Below are positions 7,048 to 15,094 of a stretch of DNA of 19,346 bases, in pieces (within the stretch, counting starts at the first letter, position 1; every line of letters starts with the position of its first letter). Origin of the DNA: Ruminococcus sp. UBA7014 (GTDB lineage Bacteria; Bacillota; Clostridia; Oscillospirales; Ruminococcaceae); NCBI GenBank assembly GCA_002449575.1, contig DJXC01000171.1, positions 1 through 19,346 on the forward strand, written 5' to 3'. The notes below the pieces were generated by a model. That model searched no databases. It had not been told where the DNA came from and saw only the letters and a program-made list of their open reading frames with translations. The translations under genes were made by a program, and so were the position numbers.

Positions 7048-8378
7048 GATTCTGCCTCCGCTGCATACTGCACAATTCTGTGCAGCAAACTGTCAACATG
7101 TCTTGGTTTGTATAATTCTGCATTAATTCTGCCGTTTTCTGCCGGAGTTCCTAAAGGTGCAATACACATGATATCTACTTTCTGACCGGAAATCTGGTTG
7201 CAATATGCAATAATATCCTGAATCGTTCTGTAGATTGCACGATAAACGGGCTGATTTTTCCGTTTCATTCTGCTGCTGAGTTCCTCACAGAGTGCATGAA
7301 TCATGAATTCTGTATTGTCCATGAAATGATAATTCCGGATAACACGCAGTTTTTCGGGGTCATAATTTTCTGCTTTGCCGTCCGGCGCATAAAGCATAAT
7401 ATTATCTGCCGTATCAGGATAGAGGTCACATTTGGTAAAGCAAAGAATAATTGGTTTTTTCTCACTTCTGGTACGACAGTGCCGTTCCAAATCATTCAGA
7501 TATTGTTTCAGCCGTTTCAGACCGGCAGCATTTTCGCCTTCGTTATCCGCTTCATAGACAGAGGCAATATCCAGCAGCACAATCAGCATATCTGACCAGA
7601 CAGCACGGTCAATGCGGATTTCCTTTGTTTCCTCACCTCTGGTATCAATAATATTAATATCCTGATTATGGTCAGTCCGGAACGTAATCGGCGGCTGCGG
7701 AGAAAGTGTTGTTTCCGGAACATTGCCTTCATTGAGTGCTTCTTCGGCACGGGTAAAATGATTTTCAATAAATGGTTCTTCCGTCATGAGTTTGAGATGC
7801 ACCCGGTTTTCAGGTTTTCGCATGGCAAGCAGCAGATTTGTTTTTCCGGCTTTGCTTCCGGCAATCAGCGAAACTGTAAAATTACTTTTTTGCGCCTCGT
7901 CCAGCGTTTCCCAGACAGTTTCATTTCCGACAGTTGTCCGTGCAACATTCCGGGCGGACAATATCAGATGACAACTGTCACAAACCAGTTCTGTTGCCGT
8001 CATGGGTTTGAATGGCTGATAGATAAATAAAGCCTTTCCGTCAATAGTAGCAGCATTTTCCAGTTCTCTGACACTGTCCGGATATTCTTCCATCAGCGTT
8101 TCCACAGGCTTGACGATAATTTTCAGACCGCTTTTCAGCGAAAGTGTTTTTTCAGAAGCATCACAGCTCAGGCGGGGAGCTTCTTCTTCTGGCAGAGAAA
8201 TGCCGTAATAATTCAGTTTAGTTTTCATAATGCTGTCCGTTTTCTGGCTGTCCAGACCGATAATATCCGGCGAGCATTCAAAATGACTGGCATTGAGTGA
8301 CTCAAAATTTGCCGGTATCAGAAAACGAGGACTGCCGACATCTTTCAGGCAGTGAATGCAGACACATTTGTTAATCAT
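7044..8378 (-). CDS. Zinc-ribbon P-loop GTPase (TRAFAC/double-GTPase-like)
   Basis: A 444-residue cytoplasmic protein. Residues 1-36 carry clustered cysteines (CVCIHC at 5-10, C35) and a second cluster CDSCH lies at 133-137, consistent with one or two zinc ribbons. The nucleotide-binding domain follows: Walker A AGSKAGKT (173-180), switch II motif DTRGE (245-249, a DxxG variant with the Glu seen in double-GTPase families), and the guanine-specificity motif TKCD (315-318, a variant of NKxD). Hence GTP rather than ATP is the likely ligand. There is no membrane segment. The SD is AAAGGATTC; the gene sits 28 bp after the proline-linker protein and overlaps the tail-anchored gene by 4 bp. The ribbon-ribbon-GTPase order fits what I recall of the DO-GTPase2 type; the exact subfamily is unverified. 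It likely acts as a switch controlling the membrane complex. Confidence 0.88.
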   Translation of the reverse strand: MINKCVCIHCLKDVGSPRFLIPANFESLNASHFECSPDIIGLDSQKTDSIMKTKLNYYGISLPEEEAPRLSCDASEKTLSLKSGLKIIVKPVETLMEEYPDSVRELENAATIDGKALFIYQPFKPMTATELVCDSCHLILSARNVARTTVGNETVWETLDEAQKSNFTVSLIAGSKAGKTNLLLAMRKPENRVHLKLMTEEPFIENHFTRAEEALNEGNVPETTLSPQPPITFRTDHNQDINIIDTRGEETKEIRIDRAVWSDMLIVLLDIASVYEADNEGENAAGLKRLKQYLNDLERHCRTRSEKKPIILCFTKCDLYPDTADNIMLYAPDGKAENYDPEKLRVIRNYHFMDNTEFMIHALCEELSSRMKRKNQPVYRAIYRTIQDIIAYCNQISGQKVDIMCIAPLGTPAENGRINAELYKPRHVDSLLHRIVQYAAEAES

Positions 8379-8406
8379 GTTTTGAATCCTTTCTTGTATA
8401 TCCGAA

Positions 8407-9492
8407 TTATTTCAGTTTCATATCAATTTTCATTTTCACAAGCACTTCTTTTTGATTCCATTCCGAATGCACATGATTGAACTGGTGATAGAAACTGATA
8501 GTATCCTGATAATGAAACACATCTTTTTCATTTTTTTCTGTAAAATCTTTCCGGAGCAGTTCAACCGTCTGCTGTGTCTGTCCGGAAAATTCTGATTCCA
8601 GAGACTTGGAAGCACGTTCGCCGTAAGTTTTGAAGCTGATAAGCAGACTGTCTCTGCGAAGTTTCAGCGCAAGTCCGTCATCCTGAAGATTGCCTTCATG
8701 CGGAACACCAAAAATATTCTTGGAGAGGCTGAGATATTCTTCTGAAAGATTTTTTTCCAGAAACAGCGGTTTCCAGTCCGAAACACGGAATGTCTGCTGA
8801 TAGGAAATAATTTTATTTTTCCGCAATAATCTGCACCAGAAATTCGGATAAGTATCTTTTCGGCGGAATGCATTTTTATTTGCAAGATAATACTGTACGA
8901 CAATGCTTTCTGCTTCGGGTTCTATGGCAGTGATTTTAATTACCAGTTCGATATTTTTATTTAACAGAGTCTGTGCATTTTTTTCAGAAAAATATTTTTC
9001 ATCGAATGATTTTCTGACCGGAACGGGGCGGGGTCTTGGTGGTGCAGAAGCCGCAGGAGGCTTTTGTTTTTTTTGTGCATCAGCAGACTGCTGTTTCCGG
9101 CGCAGAGGCGGCACATTTGCAGGATTTTGCTGATTCTGGGGGATAATAATCACATTCTGCTGACTAACCAGTCCGGTACGAATCAGATAATCTACACTTT
9201 GATTAAATTCTTTTACAGATTCCTGTACCTGTTTCATAGCACGGCGCAGAGCCTGAAAATCCTGATTGTCACAGTAAGCATGTAACGCAGCTGTAAATTT
9301 CTGGATTTGTGGAAACAAATCAGAATCATAGCAGTTTTGTGCTTTGCCGGACTGGAGTGCTGTCATTCGTGTGCAGGTCTGCCGGAGCAGTGTTTCTGTT
9401 GGTTCTACAATACGATAGGCATCTACTTCATCATGACGGTGAAAATTGCTGACAGAAGTATCTATCTGTTTTAAATCTTCATGGATATTCAT
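8407..9492 (-). CDS. Two-domain cytoplasmic protein with proline-rich linker, unknown function
   Basis: A 361-residue protein without signal peptide or membrane segment. Residues 1-108 are helical and probably coiled coil. A linker at about 117-160 is rich in Pro, Gln, Arg and Lys (for example PPRPRPVPVRKS). The C-terminal domain (about 163-361) looks like a beta-rich fold with basic patches (WCRLLRKNKIISYQQTF). Such helix-linker-beta layouts suit adaptor proteins. Its start ATG overlaps the TGA of the preceding membrane gene (ATGA, 4 bp), with AAGGATGAGG as SD, indicating coupled translation. The GTPase gene follows after 28 bp. No family is recognised; a link between the two-TM protein and the GTPase is an inference from position. 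Confidence 0.8.
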   Translation of the reverse strand: MNIHEDLKQIDTSVSNFHRHDEVDAYRIVEPTETLLRQTCTRMTALQSGKAQNCYDSDLFPQIQKFTAALHAYCDNQDFQALRRAMKQVQESVKEFNQSVDYLIRTGLVSQQNVIIIPQNQQNPANVPPLRRKQQSADAQKKQKPPAASAPPRPRPVPVRKSFDEKYFSEKNAQTLLNKNIELVIKITAIEPEAESIVVQYYLANKNAFRRKDTYPNFWCRLLRKNKIISYQQTFRVSDWKPLFLEKNLSEEYLSLSKNIFGVPHEGNLQDDGLALKLRRDSLLISFKTYGERASKSLESEFSGQTQQTVELLRKDFTEKNEKDVFHYQDTISFYHQFNHVHSEWNQKEVLVKMKIDMKLK

Positions 9493-10853
9493 GAAACAAC
9501 CTCATCCTTTCTGCATGTCTGGTTAATCATTTCGGCACAGGATTTCACAGCATCCAGACGGCACTGGAGATTCTGCACATCATGGCTGCTCAGGGAGACA
9601 TCACAGCGGCGGTGCTGGGTTTCGGAAAAAATATGCAGATAATATAAATGCCATGTATACTCTCCGGAATCTGCCAAAGTTTTCAGGGCATCATATGCCT
9701 GATGGTATTCTTCATAAAACGGCGAATCTTCTGGCAGCCACATTCTGTAGGCATTCTGGACAATGTGATAATGTGAGAGAAGCTGTTCCAGAAGCCAGTG
9801 TTCTGTGTCTGCAATGACTTCATAGAAAAGAGAAACACATTTGTCACAAAGTGACGCTGATTCCTGATAATCCTGAAAGCGTTCGGCATAGGCAGCATAT
9901 TTTTTCTGTGATTTTTTATCTTTCTTACCGGATAATTCCAGAAGTACATCTCCGGAAGGAAGTTTTTTCAGCATCTGCTGTGCTTCCTGCAACTGGGCGG
10001 AAATTTCTCCGGGAAGCGGCACAGCTTCCATTTCGGAAGCACTGTTTTTTTCCAGAATTATCTGACAGGAATTTACAACATAATCAGCGATAATCTGCAA
10101 ATCCTGTGCCAGTGTTTCCAGCGGGGCATATAATTCTGAAAGCAGATACAGCGTATCAGAAGCATATCCTTTTTCCCGGAACAGTTGTTCCGGCTTGTCC
10201 GCAGAAAGATATTGTTCTACATGCGAGAACGCATTCTGCATCTGTTCCGGATAATACTGATTCAGCAGAACCGCAGAATAGCTCAGATAATTCCGGAATT
10301 CGGCTTGCAGATTCTGTACAAGAGCCTGTTCGTCATAGGATTTCTGGGAATTTTCGCATCTTCTGACAAGTTCATGAAATTCCCGTTCCATATCCCGGCA
10401 GCGGCGCAGATTACGGAAAACAGCCGTTAATTTTTCCGGTTCAAGTGTCTGTGCATCTTTTTGCAATAATTCAATTCTGCCGGAAAAATAAGTTGTTTTT
10501 GCAATAGTCTCCATCTGTTCGGGGTAGTGTTCCCGGAAATATTGTCCTGCTCTGCCGCAGGTATTCCGGATAGTTTCAATATACGCAAGATATTTCAGGC
10601 TGATATGCTTTACAGCCGCAGCATTCAGAATACCAAGCAATATTGGAATGCCGAACCAGATTTCCAGTGTGGAAATCAGAAAAGCTTTTGTGGAATCTAT
10701 AAATTTTGTATTCAGGAAAAAGCCGTCATCCCAGAGGAAAACCGGAAACTTAATAAAAAATGTATAAAGTGCAAACAGCAGAATTACAGCACCATGCATC
10801 AGCAGTACGATTCCGGCGGCTTTATTCCCCTTCAGCAGCGGATTCTGTTTCAA
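9489..10853 (-). CDS. Two-TM, mostly helical membrane protein of unknown function, TTG start
   Basis: The 454-residue product has two membrane segments near the N-terminus (about 12-34 and 56-79) separated by a short loop (KFPVFLWDDGFF) and then a long, largely helical cytoplasmic region up to residue 454 with many charged heptad-like stretches and a CDKC motif. I start it at the TTG at 10853 because AAGGAGGTG (10860-10868) lies exactly 6 bases upstream. Starting at 10886 or 10931 would give an overlap of 65-110 bp with the preceding gene and would translate the SD itself. With TTG the overlap with the PBP-like gene is 32 bp. The cytoplasmic helical mass could scaffold the soluble subunits encoded next. 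No family is recognised. Confidence 0.78.
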   Translation of the reverse strand: MKQNPLLKGNKAAGIVLLMHGAVILLFALYTFFIKFPVFLWDDGFFLNTKFIDSTKAFLISTLEIWFGIPILLGILNAAAVKHISLKYLAYIETIRNTCGRAGQYFREHYPEQMETIAKTTYFSGRIELLQKDAQTLEPEKLTAVFRNLRRCRDMEREFHELVRRCENSQKSYDEQALVQNLQAEFRNYLSYSAVLLNQYYPEQMQNAFSHVEQYLSADKPEQLFREKGYASDTLYLLSELYAPLETLAQDLQIIADYVVNSCQIILEKNSASEMEAVPLPGEISAQLQEAQQMLKKLPSGDVLLELSGKKDKKSQKKYAAYAERFQDYQESASLCDKCVSLFYEVIADTEHWLLEQLLSHYHIVQNAYRMWLPEDSPFYEEYHQAYDALKTLADSGEYTWHLYYLHIFSETQHRRCDVSLSSHDVQNLQCRLDAVKSCAEMINQTCRKDEVVS

Positions 10854-12174
10854 GCGGCACACCTCCTTCAGGCTGATTGATTTCATCAATGAAATATACA
10901 AGACTGTCGATAAAATGCAGAATTTTTTCACTTTTGCTGTAGAGGGTAAAGGCTTTCTGCACAGAGCCGTCTTTTTTGGCGATGATACCTGTCAGATAAC
11001 GAAAATCTGCATAATTTCCGGATTCATAGCGCATGACAGAAATCTGATAATTCTTATCATTCTCGGAATGATAGCTTTCATAGCAGGCTTTCAGTTTTTT
11101 TTGCAGAGCCGGCATATCAAGTTTTGAAACCGGATATTCCGGAAGTATCTGTACAGGATTTCCCTGTTTGTCAAGTACGTTCTGTATCAGAACAGGCACA
11201 CGGGATTCATCAGCAAAGAGTCTTTGTGTTATGCTGTTGAGATGCAGCGGACTGATTTCAGAAATGTCTGTTTCTTTCATATTATCAGGTCGTTCCAGAA
11301 TCAGGTCAAAATCTGTCAGGAAACAATATTTTGTAATTTTTTCTTCTGGCTTATCTGGTTCAGTCAAAGGATTTCTGACTTCTGCGGTTCTGACTTGATA
11401 GTCGAAGAAATTTTTTGCCTGTTCCTGCTCTTCTGGTGTCAAGGTTTGAATGCTGTCATAGAGAAAATCAGAATTCAGGCAGGCTTCCAGCTGGGTCAGA
11501 CCGCTTTTTTCGCTTTCTGTACTGGTGATACTTGTCGCCGTCATGACTTCAATCTGTCCGGTAGGCACGTCCTGTATGATACATCCGCCTTTAATCTGAT
11601 TTAATTTCAGCAGGTCATAAATCTGCATTTCGAGTTCTGGATTCAGAAATAGCTGAATGTCATAGCCTTCCGGAAAATCTGGAAGAGCATCGGCACGGGT
11701 ATCCGGATTTTTGTTCGGCACAGCACGCATCAGGGGTGCAATACCGTCCACACCGTTCAGGTCGCCGTAAAGGTATCTGCACACACGGTTTTTACTTTCT
11801 TCATAGAACGTCTGCCAGCGGACAGGAAGCGTTTCCGAAGAATACAGCACATTTCCGTTTCTGTCAAGCAGTACGCCTCTTGGCGCATAGAAATTATAAT
11901 CTGTATATTTGATATTATAACTGTCAAATTCTTCTGAAAGATTCTGTCTTGCATTTGCGGTCAGGTCATAGCCATAATATTTCAGAGCGAAATCACTTTT
12001 TGTCTGTTCCTGCACAGTTTTGCTTGTCTGATACCGTGATGTGAAAAATCCATAAAAAATATCATAAAACAGTGTACTTCCCAGAATAAACAGAAATATC
12101 AGCAAAAGCACTATCATAAAGACTTTATTTTTCGGCTTATGCAGCCGGATTTCAGATTCCTGTTTACGCATCAT
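10822..12174 (-). CDS. Class B penicillin-binding-protein-like pseudoenzyme
   Basis: A 450-residue bitopic protein: cytoplasmic tail, one TM segment (about 18-36), then an extracellular part. It shows the skeleton of a class B PBP: pedestal motif APRGVLLDRNGNVLYSS (97-113), a linker like the usual 'ID..LQ' (LNPELEMQIYDLL, 177-189), the transpeptidase entry strand GGCIIQDVPTGQIEVMTATS (196-215), and a 'TPLQ'-like segment ISPLHLNSITQRLF (306-319). None of the catalytic motifs SxxK, SxN or KTG can be found in the expected places, and the domain is much shorter than the roughly 300 residues of an active transpeptidase. It is therefore probably a non-catalytic partner, perhaps for the SEDS protein encoded just before it (11-bp overlap, SD GGAGGCGA). 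Class B PBPs normally pair with and activate SEDS polymerases; here that structural role may persist without the enzyme activity. Confidence 0.8.
   Translation of the reverse strand: MMRKQESEIRLHKPKNKVFMIVLLLIFLFILGSTLFYDIFYGFFTSRYQTSKTVQEQTKSDFALKYYGYDLTANARQNLSEEFDSYNIKYTDYNFYAPRGVLLDRNGNVLYSSETLPVRWQTFYEESKNRVCRYLYGDLNGVDGIAPLMRAVPNKNPDTRADALPDFPEGYDIQLFLNPELEMQIYDLLKLNQIKGGCIIQDVPTGQIEVMTATSITSTESEKSGLTQLEACLNSDFLYDSIQTLTPEEQEQAKNFFDYQVRTAEVRNPLTEPDKPEEKITKYCFLTDFDLILERPDNMKETDISEISPLHLNSITQRLFADESRVPVLIQNVLDKQGNPVQILPEYPVSKLDMPALQKKLKACYESYHSENDKNYQISVMRYESGNYADFRYLTGIIAKKDGSVQKAFTLYSKSEKILHFIDSLVYFIDEINQPEGGVPLETESAAEGE
10860..10868 (-). promoter_or_regulatory. Near-perfect Shine-Dalgarno deciding a TTG start
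   Basis: The minus strand reads AAGGAGGTG, complementary to nine bases of the 16S rRNA 3' end, 6 bases before the TTG at 10853. It lies within the last codons of the upstream PBP-like gene. No other candidate start in this frame has a comparable site. Confidence 0.75.
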
Positions 12175-13636
12175 GAAAACTCGCCTCCCTCAGACAGAAA
12201 ATCACCGGAATCAGCAGAACCAGCATAACAATAATATTCATAAAGCCGTTGCTGATGAAAGGCAATGTCACACCAGTAAAGAAAATCAAGCCGAAATTTG
12301 ACATGACATGTACCACGCCGGAAGAAAACAACAGCAGACAGGAAAGTTCTGAAAGGGTAAACAGGGAGGAACTGACTTTCCGGCGGTTTTTCAGCTTGTA
12401 ATTATGCAGATAAATACATGAAATCAGCGGTACTGCCAGATAAATGGAAATCAGTGCAGCGGCTGCCCATCTGCCGAAAACGGAAATCAGATTCAGATAT
12501 GAAAAATCCTCAATTCTGGTATAAAGTGTGCCGACCATATCCACTGCATAGGGTGTTGTACTCATGCCTGCACTGCTTTCCAGAATGACCTGATTTACAT
12601 CACGAATCTGCCGGTAACTCTGGAGATTAAATAATCTGTCCAGAAAATCTTCTGAGATAAACTGGTTCAAAATCCATAATCCGCCATATGCTGCCACTGT
12701 CACACCCAACATAATACTGCCCGCCTTTGTACTGTAGAGCAGAAACAGCATCAGAATCAATGTCAGAAGCATAACAATCATTGTACCATGTTCGCCAAGC
12801 AGAAATAGTCCTGTCATCAGACTGATGAATAATATTGCCAGTTCCCAGTATTTTACATAAAGCTGAGAATGATTTTTTCTTTTTTTATCATTCCAGAGCA
12901 TCAGACAGTAAAAGCCAAGAAAAAACAATAATTTATCTATCTCTACAAAAGCGACTCTGATAGAAAGATGAGCATTCAGCCAACCACGGAAAAGTCCGAA
13001 AAACACGATATTCAGGACAATATAAAACAGAAACAGAATTATTCTGCCGTGTGCCAGTCTGCCGCACCAGTAGCGGACAGTTTCGGCATCTTTATTATGA
13101 AACGGCAGAATCAGCGTAACAATTGCCAATAATCCGATAATGCCGACAGATTCCAGTGCCGCTGTCAGAAACCGTTTCGGATTCAGTCCGCTGATGGTGA
13201 TGAAATTCGCCAGCATGACCCCCAGTGAAATCAGCAGATATTTTGAACGGCGGTAAAATTCTTTCAGTGCATAGTACAGCATGAGAAAAATACTTCCCAG
13301 AAGCACCGCAGGTTTCATCAGGCTAAGGATATATTCTGCAATTGCACCGGATTTTTCCGTCTGAAAGCCGACAATATACAGATTCATAAAACAGCCGATA
13401 TTCATCATCAGAATCAGACAGGTAATAAAGCTGCATTGTCTGGTATATGTTGTTTCTGTTGCCAGTAGCCGCTGAAACAAACAAGCTTTCACCAGACACA
13501 TCAGCAGCAGGAACAACATATAAATCAGGAACAAGCCTGTTCTATAGCCGACAGTATTCCCGGAACTGAATAATAATGGTGAAACTGTAATCAGCAACAG
13601 CAGCTCCGGCAGAAACAGATTTCTGAATTTTTGCAT
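12164..13636 (-). CDS. Divergent SEDS (FtsW/RodA-type) peptidoglycan polymerase
   Basis: A 490-residue polytopic membrane protein with about ten hydrophobic segments. SEDS landmarks are visible in order: FVEIDKLLFFL (230-240, the 'P-x-E-F/I-x-K' helix), LGEHGTMIVML (280-290, the 'D-x-G-T' region), the extracellular loop RQIRDVNQVILESSAGMS (342-359) leading to RIEDF (374-378), and the signature SNFGLIFFTGVTLPFISNG (446-464). Asp377 aligns by eye with the catalytic aspartate of RodA. The family adds N-acetylmuramyl-N-acetylglucosamine units from lipid II to a growing glycan strand. Divergence from housekeeping FtsW/RodA (few of the usual Pro/Gly residues, an extra long N-terminal half) suggests a specialised paralogue. 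The gene begins after an AGGGGGCGG SD, 12 bp past the LCP-like gene, and ends in an 11-bp overlap with the PBP-like pseudoenzyme. Confidence 0.87.
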   Translation of the reverse strand: MQKFRNLFLPELLLLITVSPLLFSSGNTVGYRTGLFLIYMLFLLLMCLVKACLFQRLLATETTYTRQCSFITCLILMMNIGCFMNLYIVGFQTEKSGAIAEYILSLMKPAVLLGSIFLMLYYALKEFYRRSKYLLISLGVMLANFITISGLNPKRFLTAALESVGIIGLLAIVTLILPFHNKDAETVRYWCGRLAHGRIILFLFYIVLNIVFFGLFRGWLNAHLSIRVAFVEIDKLLFFLGFYCLMLWNDKKRKNHSQLYVKYWELAILFISLMTGLFLLGEHGTMIVMLLTLILMLFLLYSTKAGSIMLGVTVAAYGGLWILNQFISEDFLDRLFNLQSYRQIRDVNQVILESSAGMSTTPYAVDMVGTLYTRIEDFSYLNLISVFGRWAAAALISIYLAVPLISCIYLHNYKLKNRRKVSSSLFTLSELSCLLLFSSGVVHVMSNFGLIFFTGVTLPFISNGFMNIIVMLVLLIPVIFCLREASFHDA

Positions 13637-13648
13637 TTTTCCGCCCCC

Positions 13649-15094
13649 TTAATAATATAATGCCTGTATCATCCGGTAGCGCAGGACTGCATCAGAAGCA
13701 TACAGCGTGCCGGAATCAAGTTTTATGCAGTCATCGACAGACGGCAGCACAAGGCTGTGTTCTTTCTGCTGAAAGCATTTCTGATATCTGGATTCTGCAA
13801 TACTGACAGTATCATAAAGCCGCCGGATTTCAGCAGCGGTCATTGTCGTACGGACAAGTTTTCCGTCAGCTTCCGCAGCAGTCTGCTGAACAGCAGAACC
13901 AAACAGTGCAAGCAGAAATTCATTCTGCATCACAGCGAGGTCATTTTCTGACAGAATTTTATAATCATATTTTTCACTGACGAGATACTGTTCCAGACCA
14001 TCAAGCAGCATTTTGGCTTCCTGAAAGGAATATCTGCCATTTTCCCGGAAGCTGACACCACTTTCCAGAACAGCAAGCTGTTCCGGCAAAACAGTAAGAA
14101 ATACTGTTTTTTCCGCCGGAACGGAAGCAAGCAGCCTGTCATTTTCCATAACAGCAATCTGATTCAGTACAATGCCGAACAGATTCTGCATTTCTGTTTT
14201 GATTCTGCTGAAATCTTCAGTATTGAGAATTTCTTTCAGCATAGCATAATTTTTGCTACCTGTCATCAGACGGGAATTCAATGTAATAATATCTAATTCT
14301 GATTCTCTGGTATTCAGGGAAAGCAATTTTGCAGAAGTGATTTCATTTCCGGATTTGCCGAGAATCAGCATCAGGGAATTGTCATACTGATATGTTTCGG
14401 CAGAAGATTCTGAAACTGCTGTGATTCCGGTTTCTGTGCGATACTTGATAAAATCTTCCAGATTGCCGGAAGACTGCCGCATCACGGAAATAAACAGCAT
14501 CGGCACAGCAAGAAACGTCATCAGTCCGGCAAACAGCAGATGTTCCGCATACGGAAAGAAACGCTTTCTGTGATATGCCGACAAACGCAGCTTTTTGACA
14601 TCTGCCGTGCTGATAACAAGGCAGTTATGTTTTTTGCCGTCAAGCATATAATGATAATTTGTAAACTGATAGGCGAAATATTCTTTTTCGCTTTCCGGAC
14701 AACGGAGCATGATAAAATTATCCGGTGTACGGTAGGCATGAATGTCTTTTTTTCTGGGAAACGCTTCCGGAGAAGCATAGATTTCTTTCAGTTCACAGGT
14801 AAATTTTCCGAACTTCTGCCATGAAAAGACAAGCAGTTTTTTATCCGGCTGAAATTCCGCTTCTTTATGAAAGACCAGATATACCAGATAACAGAGAAAG
14901 ACTGCTGTCAGCAGAACAGAAACTATCATTTTCTGATAAAAGAAAGAGAGTATCAGAAGTGCTGCCGAAAGCAGAATTTCCGTTACACACAGAAACGGCA
15001 TCAGCCTGACAGTTTTTTCAGAGCTGATAAGTGTGAATGTCCATGACATTGCCACACACAGGCACAGCAGCAGAATCAGAATACTAATCGTCAT
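13649..15094 (-). CDS. Four-TM protein with degenerate extracellular LCP-like domain
   Basis: A 481-residue protein; the ATG at 15094 is chosen for the SD GGAGGTG directly upstream (a TTG five codons earlier would lie on the SD). TM segments at about 2-24, 30-53 and 56-76 are followed by a cytoplasmic domain (about 80-180), a fourth TM (183-206) and an extracellular region to the end. That region (about 254-435) follows the LytR-CpsA-Psr outline by eye: a strand pair ending in LDIITLNSRLM (268-277, where LCP enzymes have 'SIPRDT'), LKEILN then TEMQNLFGIVLNQIAVME (300-317), and GRYSFQEAKMLLDG (353-366). The arginines that bind the polyprenyl pyrophosphate in true LCP ligases are mostly absent (ENDLAVMQ replaces 'D-xxRxxRQ'). 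If correct, it is a non-catalytic relative of enzymes that attach glycopolymers to peptidoglycan. It overlaps the transpeptidase gene by 11 bp. Confidence 0.75.
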   Translation of the reverse strand: MTISILILLLCLCVAMSWTFTLISSEKTVRLMPFLCVTEILLSAALLILSFFYQKMIVSVLLTAVFLCYLVYLVFHKEAEFQPDKKLLVFSWQKFGKFTCELKEIYASPEAFPRKKDIHAYRTPDNFIMLRCPESEKEYFAYQFTNYHYMLDGKKHNCLVISTADVKKLRLSAYHRKRFFPYAEHLLFAGLMTFLAVPMLFISVMRQSSGNLEDFIKYRTETGITAVSESSAETYQYDNSLMLILGKSGNEITSAKLLSLNTRESELDIITLNSRLMTGSKNYAMLKEILNTEDFSRIKTEMQNLFGIVLNQIAVMENDRLLASVPAEKTVFLTVLPEQLAVLESGVSFRENGRYSFQEAKMLLDGLEQYLVSEKYDYKILSENDLAVMQNEFLLALFGSAVQQTAAEADGKLVRTTMTAAEIRRLYDTVSIAESRYQKCFQQKEHSLVLPSVDDCIKLDSGTLYASDAVLRYRMIQALYY

